Assembly (NCBI GenBank): GCA_004369085.1
Contig: ML210177.1
Span: forward strand, 164,885 to 228,884
DNA length: 64,000 nt
DNA from: Coprinopsis marcescibilis
Lineage: Eukaryota > Basidiomycota > Agaricomycetes > Agaricales > Psathyrellaceae
Reading direction: 5' to 3'
The notes beneath the pieces are model-generated. The model ran no database searches. It was not told the origin of the DNA and saw nothing but the letters and a program-made list of their open reading frames with translations. This document shows positions 52,126 to 61,868 of the stretch, piece by piece. How positions within the stretch are numbered: the stretch's first letter is position 1; each line of letters begins with the position of its first letter. The translations under genes were made by a program, and so were the position numbers.

Positions 52126-53851
52126 TCAACTTGTGCAGGAAACCTCTTTCGTGAGGGCTTTCCGCCTAGCAGTTGGCTTCCCAGTTGTACGTGATGCTCC
52201 CGAGGCGGTCCTGGTGATTCGACTTGTAGCACCTGCTGGTTTCCCAAGCTTCAAAGGAGCAATTGTTCTTGCCTTCTTCTCTACTTCTTTAGCTATAATT
52301 TCTGTGACATCCTGCATCGATAAATCTGCAAGGCTAATGTCCATCTTTGAAGTTTCGCTGGGTTCAGCAGCGTGGTTGGTCGACTCCGTAAAAAGGAGCT
52401 TTCGTTCTCCGGCGGGCATAACACCCTTGAACGGGGAAGTGGATTGTCGTTTAGAAGGGCTAGAGTCGATGACATCGTAATGTGATGATTTCTGGCGGCG
52501 CTTGCTTGGAGAAGATGTGCATTTTTCGAAAGAATTCGCAGGTTGGTCGGTAGGTGGGATGTTTTCCTTTGGTTTCTTAGAAGAGGCTACATAGAGGTTT
52601 CCAGGATAAGTGGTTGAATTGGATGAGATTCCCAAAACGTACCTATTTTGGCAGCTGTAGTAGGCTTGGCCGCCTTGATACCAAAAGTATTCTCCCCATC
52701 CAACGTCTGTTGGATCTCCCAGTCCGCCGGTCTCATTTTTTTCCAGTCTTCTACTACCTTTGTAACCCAGGTGTCGGTATCACCAGCAACGTGATAGTCG
52801 ATAATGTCGGACCATTCTGACCCAGGTGCCGTTTTGTTAACGAAGATGACTTTGAACGGTTTTCTCGAGAGTGAAGACGAAGGGCTGGATGTGGCGGTGG
52901 TGACATTGGTAGCATGGAGAGATTTGGCAAATTCTTTTACTAGTTTCTTCAAGCCGTGCACTTTAAGTGATGTTCCCATGATGATGAGCATGTCGGGTTT
53001 CCTGGACAAATCTGTCGTTTGAATTTCGCCAATTTCATCTCCCAAAGGATGAGGTTCGTCATAGAGAACAATGCCTGGTCTGAGTGACCCAACCCGAAGT
53101 GCTCGCGCCGAGCGTGCCACCCGTGCCTCAGCTGTTAAGTGGGAGTATTAGAGACATTTCATGGAGTACCAGCGACAAAAACTTACAGCGCGATGCACAT
53201 TCGGGGCAGCCGGGCGCAACTCCTTGAAGGAACGAGTCCAAGTGCGATTGATCGCATGGGAATTCAGCCGCACACGCAATGCATCGAACCTTGTGAATGT
53301 CGCCATGAAGTTGGACATTGCGGACAGACTTGAGCCTGCTGTTGCCCTTCCCTCTGGTGTCGGACCCACTCTTGCTGCAGCCAACCAGGCCAACCCGCTC
53401 TTCGAAACCGTCGATGTTTTGCGTGTAAGAACGTAGGAGCTTGTTCTTGGTGTCCAGAGTCTTAATAAAATGGTGTGTAGCTGAAGGTGTCGCCACGTCG
53501 ACCTTCTTCTTCAACTCCGCGATGAAGCTGAAGAACACGGATGTCGAGGTTGTGTCACGGAAGAGGGATGCATCGAAAAGATCTCTGCCCTTGAGAACGA
53601 CATCGGGATATCTTTCCTTGACCAGATTGTATAGCCCATCGGAAGAGCGAAAGTCCTGAGGACGCCGTGAGCTTAAACAGTTGTCTCACCAATAAGCCAA
53701 CACCTACCGGAATGCCACATGAACACGATATACCAGCACCGGTCACTAGTACAATTTTCTTCCTCTTCGCAACGTACAGGGATAAATCGGAGAGCGCACG
53801 GCGAGTATGGGGGTCGGCAGTGGCGGCAGCGAGGTCGAGTGTTACGGTCAT
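52126..53851 (-). CDS. Sirtuin of the Hst3/Hst4 type
   Basis: NAD-dependent deacetylase; the fungal Hst3/4 group removes acetyl from histone H3 Lys56. Four exons on the minus strand (53708-53851, 53187-53655, 52643-53131, 52126-52586) give 520 residues. Signs: VLVTGAGISCSCGIPDFRS, SYTQNIDGFEER, NVQLHGDIHKVRC with the catalytic His, zinc pairs CIAC and CPEC, GIVLYDEPHP, MGTSLKVHG. The C-terminal 150 residues are basic and disordered (SSPSKRRQKSSHYDVIDSSPSKRQ), as in nuclear family members. The first in-frame ATG (53851) is used. Confidence 0.9.
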
Positions 53852-54124
53852 CGTTGTCACTGTCCAAGCCGATAAAACGTTCAACGTTCAACTTGTGGCA
53901 AGGCGCGTCAACGCGCTTGTCACGTGGGGATGATGATAATGTAAGTTGATTGAGTGATGGCCTTGATGCCGGGTGTGGGGGACATTGAAGCCGAAGTCAA
54001 GACGTGTACGGGTCGGCCATCCGTCTCGAGCAGTCTCGAGTCTTTACACAGGGCTTGCTTTTGCTTCTTATACCGCAACCAACAACGTCTTTCACCTACA
54101 CCCTACATCTCACGTATATCAGCT

Positions 54125-54578
54125 ATGGTCAGTATCCTTCGCCATGCCAATGTTGCACGCTAATTGTCCATACAGTCTGCTTACCCCGCGTACGCTATGG
54201 GAGGATTGTGCATCGTCGGTGGGATCACTGGCTTTGCTAGGACCAGGTCCATTCCATCGCTCGTGGCCGGTGTTGGGTGAGTCATATCCGATGTATTCTG
54301 GGTGCACTCGTTGAACATCTGCTCAGTGTCGGACTCCTGTATCTTTGGAGTGCAGATGCGATCCGCAAGGGAACTAACAATGGCATTGAAGGTGCTCTTG
54401 GTAAGTAGTCTCTCCTTCATCCCTATAGTATCTGACCTGCTACACTCCAGGCGCATCTGCCCTCTTGTTCCTCTCATCCCTTCCTAGAGTTGCTAAAGGT
54501 CCTGTGCCCGCAATTCTGGCCGTTACTGCAGCAACCTCTGGCGTGTACTACGGAAAGACCCTGTACAATATTCGATAA
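54125..54578 (+). CDS. TMEM14-family small membrane protein (UPF0136)
   Basis: Small protein of the TMEM14 family, linked to mitochondrial or ER lipid and porphyrin handling in animals. Four exons (54125-54127, 54176-54276, 54327-54400, 54451-54578) give 101 residues. Signs: SAYPAYAMGGLCIVGGITGFARTRSIPSLVAG, then KGTNNGIEGALGASALLFL and LAVTAATSGVYYGKTLY; four hydrophobic segments. The coding part of exon 1 is only the ATG, joined to SAYPAYAM by an intron beginning GTCAGT. Another start cannot be excluded but no other in-frame ATG precedes the domain. Confidence 0.82.
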
Positions 54579-55138
54579 ACCCACGTATTTCCGCTCTGCT
54601 CTGCTCTCCTGTCGATATATTTATGCTCAATCTCACTCAATGTGCAACGTTCTCTCTGGAGGAATCCCAGAATCACATGGACGCGACCCCTGTTTTGACG
54701 GAAGGAAATGGGAACGATCAGATTCTCCACACCTTGCGTACTACTGTTGAAGCGCTCGCGCCAAGGCTAATGTGCAGCTGCAAACAGCCCCAACGAATGC
54801 GTAACCATCCCTGCCCTTCTCCGCCGCACTGAAATTTTGAGTTTTGCTTACCGTTTGGCGGGTCTTGGATCATAGGGCGCTGAGCTGAGCCACTGATGTC
54901 ATGCCGGGATGCCTCCTGAGAAAGAGCCTGCTGCTCTCGGTGGGTCGTCTGACCACGTCCCACAATGTGACATTTCTCTGACGGTGTCGTTCACACCATC
55001 TATCCGTTTCAAGTGTCAGAACTGAGTATTGAGCAAACAGATTTTCTGCCTTCGGCAAACTGCGGCCGACGAAATGGTTTACATGGAGGGCGATACCCTT
55101 CTCTGTATGTAGCCGACTTGTGCTTACTTCCAGCGCTA
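54579..55138. other. Intergenic gap TMEM14 / PQ-loop gene 1
   Basis: About 560 bases. Open frames on both strands (e.g. 54870-55151 minus) have no recognised domain. It should include the PQ-loop 1 promoter. Confidence 0.35.
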
Positions 55139-56244
55139 ATGCCTCAGCCAAACGTTATTGTAGAGAACGTATTTGGAATCTTGGGTCAGTCGCTTACTTT
55201 CACCAAACCTGCAAAATTCTGTACAGGTTCTGATTCAAAGTACTTGGGAACCATTTGTTGGACAGGTCAAATTATTCCACAAATATGGAAGAGCTGGCGA
55301 CAAAAGTCTACTGTGGGCCTCTCAGATATGCTCATGTATGTAATTGCTGACCAGTGAATAAAGATACATGTATTAAGCCTTGCTTCAGGTTACTTTGGGC
55401 TATCTCTGGGATATTCCAAGGCACCTACACGGTGGTGCGATGGATCAACATTCCCCTCATAGTCCAGCCACAGCTTTTTAGCTTACTCGCATACATTTCT
55501 TGGGGACAGGTGCGCGTAAACTTCTGGAAAACGATTTTCCTATCATTGAAGCAGACAGTGTCAATTCTATTCTCACGGCGCTCGAAGAAGGTCGCCGTCC
55601 TTATGACCCTCGGCGTTGTTGTAGCTTCTGGTGTGGTCGAGCTCATTCTTATCATGGTCACTCGACCACTGAAAGAACATTCCAAGAATGTCGCCACTAC
55701 GGTGTATGGTGTCATTTCATCCATTCTTCTGGCCGTGGCCTTATTCCCTCAGTATTGGGAAATTTACAAACTCAAGGCTGTTATCGGGATATCCTTGGTA
55801 TTCATTAGCATCGACATCCTTGGGGGAGTGTTCAATGACCTGTCTTTGGTCTTCAAAGAGGAATTTGACGTGGTCGCATCCATTCAGTACTCTGTTGTAG
55901 TTGTAAGTCAACCCTTCCATGTGTCATTTATAATGGGAACCTGACGAAGGCGTCGATTCATGTAGGTGCTGGATTCCGTGATTCTGGTGCTCGCAGCTTT
56001 CTTCAAAATCAAGTCCTGGTTATCACAACGCGGAGAAGTGGAGACAAGTTCTGGAACGCTGGAAGAGATGCACACAGATAATCCACAAAGGAGTGACTGC
56101 AGGGCAGGCAAAGGACCTAGACCAGGATCCAGGACTATCACGCTTGTGGAAACATCTACCCCGAAATGCGGCGAAATTGAAATGGCTGGACCCGATAAAT
56201 CTACTTCAGTTACTCGTGTAGAGGATGCAGTCCCCAATTCATGA
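55139..56244 (+). CDS. PQ-loop repeat membrane protein, copy 1
   Basis: Seven-span PQ-loop protein, family of lysosomal/vacuolar amino acid exporters and sugar carriers. Five exons (55139-55184, 55227-55335, 55389-55509, 55555-55902, 55966-56244) give 300 residues. The two PQ loops are GQIIPQIWKSWRQKSTVGLS and ALFPQYWEIYKLKAVIGIS. The C-terminus is a charged tail. Exon 4 starts 4 bases upstream of the position used by copy 2, because a net 4-base deletion would otherwise give a stop; keeping the 45-nt intron also leaves the frame open. Tandem paralogue of 56484-57618, with identical exon 1 (46 nt) and exon 3 (121 nt) lengths. Confidence 0.82.
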
Positions 56245-56292
56245 AGTTAATGATCACTTCTTTGACGCCTGTGTTATCGAAACTCTCCTAGG

Positions 56293-56300
56293 TATATATA
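56293..56300 (+). promoter_or_regulatory. TATA-like box upstream of PQ-loop gene 2
   Basis: TATATATA about 184 bases upstream of the ATG at 56484. Position fits a promoter with a long leader. Motif only. Confidence 0.3.
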
Positions 56301-56483
56301 GTAGAGGGAATTCGCCAATTCTCAATTTCCCATTCTGACTCGTTGTTCGGAGAGTTTGGCCCCTTTCCGAGAGCTGAGTCATCGCCGACACCACTGAAAA
56401 GCTCCGAAGAGATCCTTCAAGCTTCAAGCTTCAGGTTGTCTCTTCACGGCGCCTGCATCAAGTCCAACTTCACCACGCCGATA

Positions 56484-57618
56484 ATGGTCCAGCCGAACGC
56501 TATAGCAGAGAATGTTTTCGGAATATTGGGCGAGTGTATTCTGACATTGGATTGTGTGGGGTGATCCTAGTATCAGATTCTCAACAGGAATGGCTTGCTG
56601 GGCAGCACAACTGATTCCACAAATATGGAAAAGTTGGCGAAGCAAATCGACCACCGGCCTTTCCGAGTGGCTAATGTGCGTAAAGATGCTCTTATATGCG
56701 GGAGTGCTAACTTACATATGCGTTCAGGCTTCTCTGGGGAACAGCTTCTGTGTTCCTCGGCGTATACATTGTCTCACAAAGGATCAACATACCACTGATG
56801 ATGCAACCTCAGCTATTTTCGTTTTTGGCTTTCGTCTCTTGGGGACAGGTGGGCATATCTACTCCTCACGTATTTTGGGCGCATGCTGACCCAGGGGACA
56901 GTGCCAATACTATGGGCGTGGACGGTCGTGCAAGGTCTCCGCCCTTTTGACGGTCGGGCTCTTGGTGTTCTTTGGTGTACTCGAATACCTTTTGGTTTTT
57001 GCCATGGACTCTATCGAGAATGACCGGTCAAAAAGTATTGCGACCAAGTTCTTTGGTATCCTGGCAATAGTCATCGACGCCTCCGCACTCTTTCCTCAGT
57101 ATTGGGAAATCTACAAGATCAAGGCTGTCATAGGAATTTCATTGACCTCCATTACCGTTGATATCCTCGGAGGAGTGTTCAGCAATCTTTCGCTCGTATT
57201 CAGGGAGGATATCGACGTTATTGCAGCAGTCCAGTATAGCTCCGTCATCGTGCGTCCCCTTCATTTCTTCTGAAAGTTATCCTAATGTCATCCTACCCAG
57301 TTCTTCGACAGCATGATCGTTCTAGCAGCGATTGGCTTTAAAGTGAAGCACTTGATGTCCAAGAGGAAGCGTGCAGGCGATGCGTCCGAGCTGCAGGAGT
57401 TCGAAGCTCTTCCACACCTCACCGTGCTTTCTCGGCTCAATTCACGTATTGAAGACGGACCTCCGGCGGGCTCTTGGCTAGTAACTGGGGTTCCGAGCGT
57501 GTTTTCGTATTCCGCTCCTTGTCTTCAGTCCCAATCCGAAGCTGGAAAGTTGACGTCCGCAAACATTATGTTTTCCACAAAGGTCGCGATGAAGGAGGTC
57601 GATACAAGATCCATGTAA
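56484..57618 (+). CDS. PQ-loop repeat membrane protein, copy 2
   Basis: Tandem paralogue of copy 1. Five exons (56484-56529, 56588-56675, 56728-56848, 56902-57249, 57301-57618) give 306 residues. PQ loops: AQLIPQIWKSWRSKSTTGLS and ALFPQYWEIYKIKAVIGIS. About seven hydrophobic spans, then a tail of about 80 residues unlike that of copy 1. The first intron (56530-56587) starts GCGAGT; GT alternatives here give a stop or the wrong frame, so it is read as GC-AG. Substrate unknown. Confidence 0.83.
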
Positions 57619-58261
57619 GGTTGTATGGACCTCAGGGTGTGTTAGCGTGGGATATAACTATCCGCCGAAAGGTGCCATAGTATACTAGAAGTACTGGTAT
57701 GTGCATTATATTAGGTTGATTATTTTCTTTTTCTCGTCCAATTTACGGGATCTTTGGTTGCATTCGATTTTCTTGAACATCATAATATCTTCTCGGAAGC
57801 ACGACTCTACTCTCCACTGGTGGTAATGGTAATTCCCGAGAAACAGGTCAGCTTTCTCCAACCCCAACCCAGGACCAATAGACGTCATAACAGTAACTTG
57901 AGGATGCCAGGGTAAACCGAGGTGATATTTTTTACGTGGAGATTATGGCCTCAAGGTTGCGAACTTCAAGCTGACAACACGGCTATCACACTGCAAGCCG
58001 CGAATGTCGCCAGCTGCCAGCTGTCTCTCAAGGTATAATGTTAAACTTCAAACAGATATTAGAGGGACATACACTATCCGTCTACTTGAAATGTACAACC
58101 TGAAGCACTATTTTCGCAATGAACTGTTCTCTGCACTGATATTGAGCGCTTAAACCACGGGCCGGAGTCTGTCCCTTCATGCTTCTGCTTCCCGTTCCTC
58201 TGGAATTGACAACTGATGGAATCAGACCTAATCAGACAGGGCATTTCTTCTGGCAACGCCC
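57619..58261. other. Intergenic gap PQ-loop 2 / F-box-like gene
   Basis: About 643 bases. Short frames only; no repeat or RNA gene seen. It should include the F-box-like gene promoter. Confidence 0.35.
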
Positions 58262-59569
58262 ATGATGAAGAAGAAGCAATCTGCCTCTCTATGCCTTCCT
58301 CAGCTCATTCTATTCAACGATCTCCCCCTCGAAATTATTGCAGAAATATTCCTCTTCTGGGCGGAGAATGGACGAAGAAGCCATTTGAGTTATCCATGCA
58401 TCTCCGCAGCTTACGATCCCAACAGCTACAGTCCTGTAATCCTTATATCTGTCTGTAAGCTGTGGCACACTATCTGCTATAACCTGCCCGCTTTATGGTC
58501 GTCGATCTCAATCCTCCACGCCGACGCAAGTTTCGAAACGTACCTCGGTGCGTATCCCGAGGACTATGACGAACCCCCGGCCGGTATGCTCTCAAAATGG
58601 CTGGCACGCTCTCGCAGCGCCCCACTCGAGTTCAATGCCGTTCAGGTCTACGAATCTGAAGCTATCGCCACTGCCCTACTATCAGAAGCACACAGATGGA
58701 AGACTATCACCGTCAATGGCGGATCCGGGTTACTCCAGCACCTCATATCACTACCACCGACCGCAACACCATCGCTGGAAGGAGTAGGCCTGTTGAACAT
58801 AGACCCAATAGCTTTCCTAAAGGAAAAAGAAGCATTCAATGCTCGACTTCGCAAATCCCCTTCTGTCACGCGAATGTTTTTGTCATTGAGGCCATCTCTT
58901 GTCGACATACTGGACATCCTCAGTGGTTGTCCTACCGAGCAGCTCACGGAGCTGAGGATCCTAGATCTCTCGGTTACTACAAGCGCATGCCTTGAAATAT
59001 TCAAGTGCTCTCCCAACCTTGTTCACGCCAGTTTCTCCACTGTGTTCCCTGAACCCCCCGAGAAACTGGCTGATCATCCACTTCCTCTTTCTCTCCCTAT
59101 CTTGCAAACACTCCACATACTGGCTAGTCAGGCGCCAATTCAGCTCCTCAAAAGCATAGTTTGCACATCACTTCGCTGCTTCGTCATTCAATATACACGC
59201 CTCGACCTAATGAAAGATGTTGAACCAGCCCGAATGCAACTCGAACGAAAGAACATCATCTTTAACGAATTTGTGGCGACGACAAGGTACATTGACCATA
59301 TGGCACCGCCATCCGCTCAAAGTCATATCAACCTACTTGCGCCCAACGTCTTTGAGGAGCTTGGGAGCGAAACTCTGCCAAGTCCAAGGAAGTACAAATG
59401 CCCAGTGGCTGGCTGTACACAACGCCATTCAGGTTGGCTCACCTCTCGATCGCCTGGATTGGCCAGGAGACTCCTTGAGCGTACCTCGTGGAATGGGCGA
59501 TTCTCACCAACGCAGGCGGAGCTCAGTGAGCTTTGGGAAGAAAGCATTGTAGCTTTCAAGAAAGGCTAG
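58262..59569 (+). CDS. F-box-like domain protein
   Basis: Probable SCF substrate receptor of the large agaricomycete F-box-like family. A single exon gives 435 residues. The F-box-like core is near residues 16-60 (LFNDLPLEIIAEIFLFW ... ISVCKLWHTICYNLPALWSSI), followed by Leu-rich repeats without sharp consensus (LTELRILDLS, LPILQTLHILAS). Near the C-terminus is a Cys/His patch, KYKCPVAGCTQRHSGW, of unknown role. It stands directly upstream of RBR-D. The target is unknown. Confidence 0.8.
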   Translation: MMKKKQSASLCLPQLILFNDLPLEIIAEIFLFWAENGRRSHLSYPCISAAYDPNSYSPVILISVCKLWHTICYNLPALWSSISILHADASFETYLGAYPEDYDEPPAGMLSKWLARSRSAPLEFNAVQVYESEAIATALLSEAHRWKTITVNGGSGLLQHLISLPPTATPSLEGVGLLNIDPIAFLKEKEAFNARLRKSPSVTRMFLSLRPSLVDILDILSGCPTEQLTELRILDLSVTTSACLEIFKCSPNLVHASFSTVFPEPPEKLADHPLPLSLPILQTLHILASQAPIQLLKSIVCTSLRCFVIQYTRLDLMKDVEPARMQLERKNIIFNEFVATTRYIDHMAPPSAQSHINLLAPNVFEELGSETLPSPRKYKCPVAGCTQRHSGWLTSRSPGLARRLLERTSWNGRFSPTQAELSELWEESIVAFKKG

Positions 59570-60191
59570 GGCAGATTATTAGACCGATCGCGAGCTTCTC
59601 ACAGCTTGACCTGCCACAAAGCTACGGAGCCCTCCCGCGACTTGCACACCTATGATGTACATACATCTTTCTTTATACACATTCTGAATTCATATAATTT
59701 CCAGCGCCTGCGTATTGCATAGCTGTATAATTTGGCATCGAAGACTGAGAATGACTCAACAAGTCAAAATCAGAGTCAATAGGCATAATATTCAAATCTC
59801 GAAGGACAAGAGCTAGCTGAACGGGTGGTATGCGGGACTTCTAACATACGTTCGTGGGTAAAATATCAATGCCCAGTCATTCAATGCTGTCGCAACGAGG
59901 CGGCAGCGAACCTTGACATATTTTCACGTACATCCTCGCACATATCCGAAAATGCAGTGTTACAGGAACGTGTCGGAAGCATTGCTTTACACACCCCGTT
60001 TGGGATTGCCTTCGTTCTGCTGCGACTTCATAATCGTACAGAATCCCCTCTTATGACCTTTATTTCACCCCTTTGAACTGTGTCAACCCTTCAAGCTGGA
60101 GACCAGACCGTCGTCGTTGCAGGTGCCCGGGGGCTGGCCGCAAGTTGACAGCTTACTATCCTCGCAGACAACGGCAGAGACTAGTACCACT
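59570..60191. other. Intergenic gap F-box-like gene / RBR-D
   Basis: About 622 bases. A short plus frame (59825-60076) includes a KYQCPVIQCC patch similar to the Cys patch of the F-box-like gene, perhaps a relic of a duplication. Otherwise nothing recognised. Confidence 0.35.
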
Positions 60192-61298
60192 ATGGATCCA
60201 CAGCCTCGTGCGTCGTCGTACAGCGACATATTCTCTGTTCTCGAGGCCACGACTTCCGACGTGAACAATGCCAACCCTTGTCCCCTCATACGTGAGGTTT
60301 GTGCTGTATGTTTCGACGAACACCACCCAGATGTGGTAGTGCGTCTTCCGGATTGCGACCACGTATTCTGCAGCCCTTGCCTGCTTTCGCACGTCCGAGC
60401 GAAGATGGAGGAGGGGATATATCCGATTGTGTGCCCGGTGTGCTCGATAGATTGGTCGAGGAGGGTGGAAGACAAAACTCGTATGTCACTACTGTATTTG
60501 TCGTACAATACGCGCATCTGACAATTCACAATCCACATTAGATATTGACCAGCGTGTGCTGGACAACCTGAGGGAAGACTTTCCAGACGAAGAATACGGC
60601 AAATTCGAAAACCTGCAGTTGACAATGTTTGCCATGGAGCTACAGTGCCCAGGGTATGTCCAAGCTCCCGTATCTCAGCTGCCGCTTCCCTCCTTAATTA
60701 TAACATCCTCAGGTGCAAGCAATGCATTAAGGCCGCTCGTGAAGACCTGGACAACGTGCTATTGACGTGTCCTGTTCCTTCTTGCGGATCGGTGTGGTGT
60801 CGAGCTTGTCAAAAGGTCATCTCAAGCTGTGAGAAGTCACATAGCTGCAGGCCAGATCGTAGGTTTAGGAGGATGATGCGGCTAAAGAGGTGGCGATTCT
60901 GTCCTGGTATGATATTGTGCTTCGAATGGTTGTGCGGGCGGCTAAGATCTGTGTTAGGATGCCATACCCCTATACAAAGGGCGGAAGGATGTCCGCACAT
61001 GACGGTAAGCAGCTGAACTGCCTCGACCCCGCTTGTCAGAGCATCTAGATACTGATCCCCACATCTTCAACACAGTGTCGCGTGCCTGGCTGTAGAACGT
61101 AAGCGGTTTAGGTGTCTTCTCACTGTGTTCGTCACGATGCTAACCGAATCCCTGGACCACTGTAACAGCCACTTTTGCTATCGCTGCGGGGGCACAATAT
61201 GGATGCCTGGCCACAGAGGGGACGCGTATGATGCGGCCAGCTTTCATAACAAGTGGTGTCGGGTGGTTTTTGTATTCAATTCTTGTTCCATTCAATGA
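60192..61298 (+). CDS. RBR-D: short RING-between-RING E3 ubiquitin ligase, CaaX box
   Basis: Minimal RBR ligase of the same family as RBR-A to C, without the N-terminal domain or W motifs. Six exons (60192-60480, 60542-60653, 60713-60906, 60958-61004, 61076-61098, 61169-61298) give 327 residues. RING1: CAVCFDEHHPDVVV, CDHVFCSPC, CPVC. IBR: CKQCIKAARED, WCRACQ. RING2: GCHTPIQRAEGCPHMT with catalytic Cys210, then HFCYRCGGTIW. The C-terminus is CSIQ. Exon sizes 194, 47 and 23 nt match RBR-A/C, showing common descent. The ATG at 60192 is the first giving a sensible N-terminus; 60117 is in frame upstream. Confidence 0.85.
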
Positions 61299-61868
61299 AA
61301 CCAACAACAGCCTACTTCCTTTATTTGCTTCAAGATTCGTCAAGTCAACGCGCATACTACATATCTGGCCATTCTTGTATATTAATATTGTTCCTCAATG
61401 ATGTATCAGTACTTGATCCTGACACCGGCAACAGGCATGCTACTCCGTGGAAATAAAAATGAACAACTAAAACGAGATCGGTACAACATGTCGATACAAG
61501 TTATCCGTGAGGATATCTTGCTTAGTACGATGACATATCCTCGAAAATGGCTACTGTATGATCATCTTCTCATATGTGAGCGGCCGCACTAACGAGCTCT
61601 GAATAGCTGTGCTTTGGAAGAGCGCACAGTAGCGGCGCAGACCAAGAGGGACGTCAAGCCTTATATAGGCGCCCAGACTTGGGCATCAATTGATCCCGGC
61701 CATAGCATTCCCACCACCACACAATTCAAGTTGCGCCATTTGATTGGTACCTGATCTGTCGAGCTCTTATATGATTCCTGTTGAGTTCTGCAATACGAGC
61801 CACTCTGGGCAATCACACCTTCTCTTCCGGTTCCCATCCAGATTCATCATTGAGCCCGTATCGGCATT
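61299..61868. other. Intergenic spacer RBR-D / RBR-E
   Basis: About 570 bases. I looked for an N-terminal domain exon for RBR-E here and found none. A TATA-like sequence lies at 61662-61668. Confidence 0.35.
61662..61668 (+). promoter_or_regulatory. TATA-like box upstream of RBR-E
   Basis: TATATAG, about 207 bases upstream of the ATG at 61869. Motif only. Confidence 0.3.

Noticed and set aside
59825..60076. Small open reading frame with a KYQCPV patch
   Set aside because: Too short, with no splice partners; at most a relic of the neighbouring F-box-like gene.
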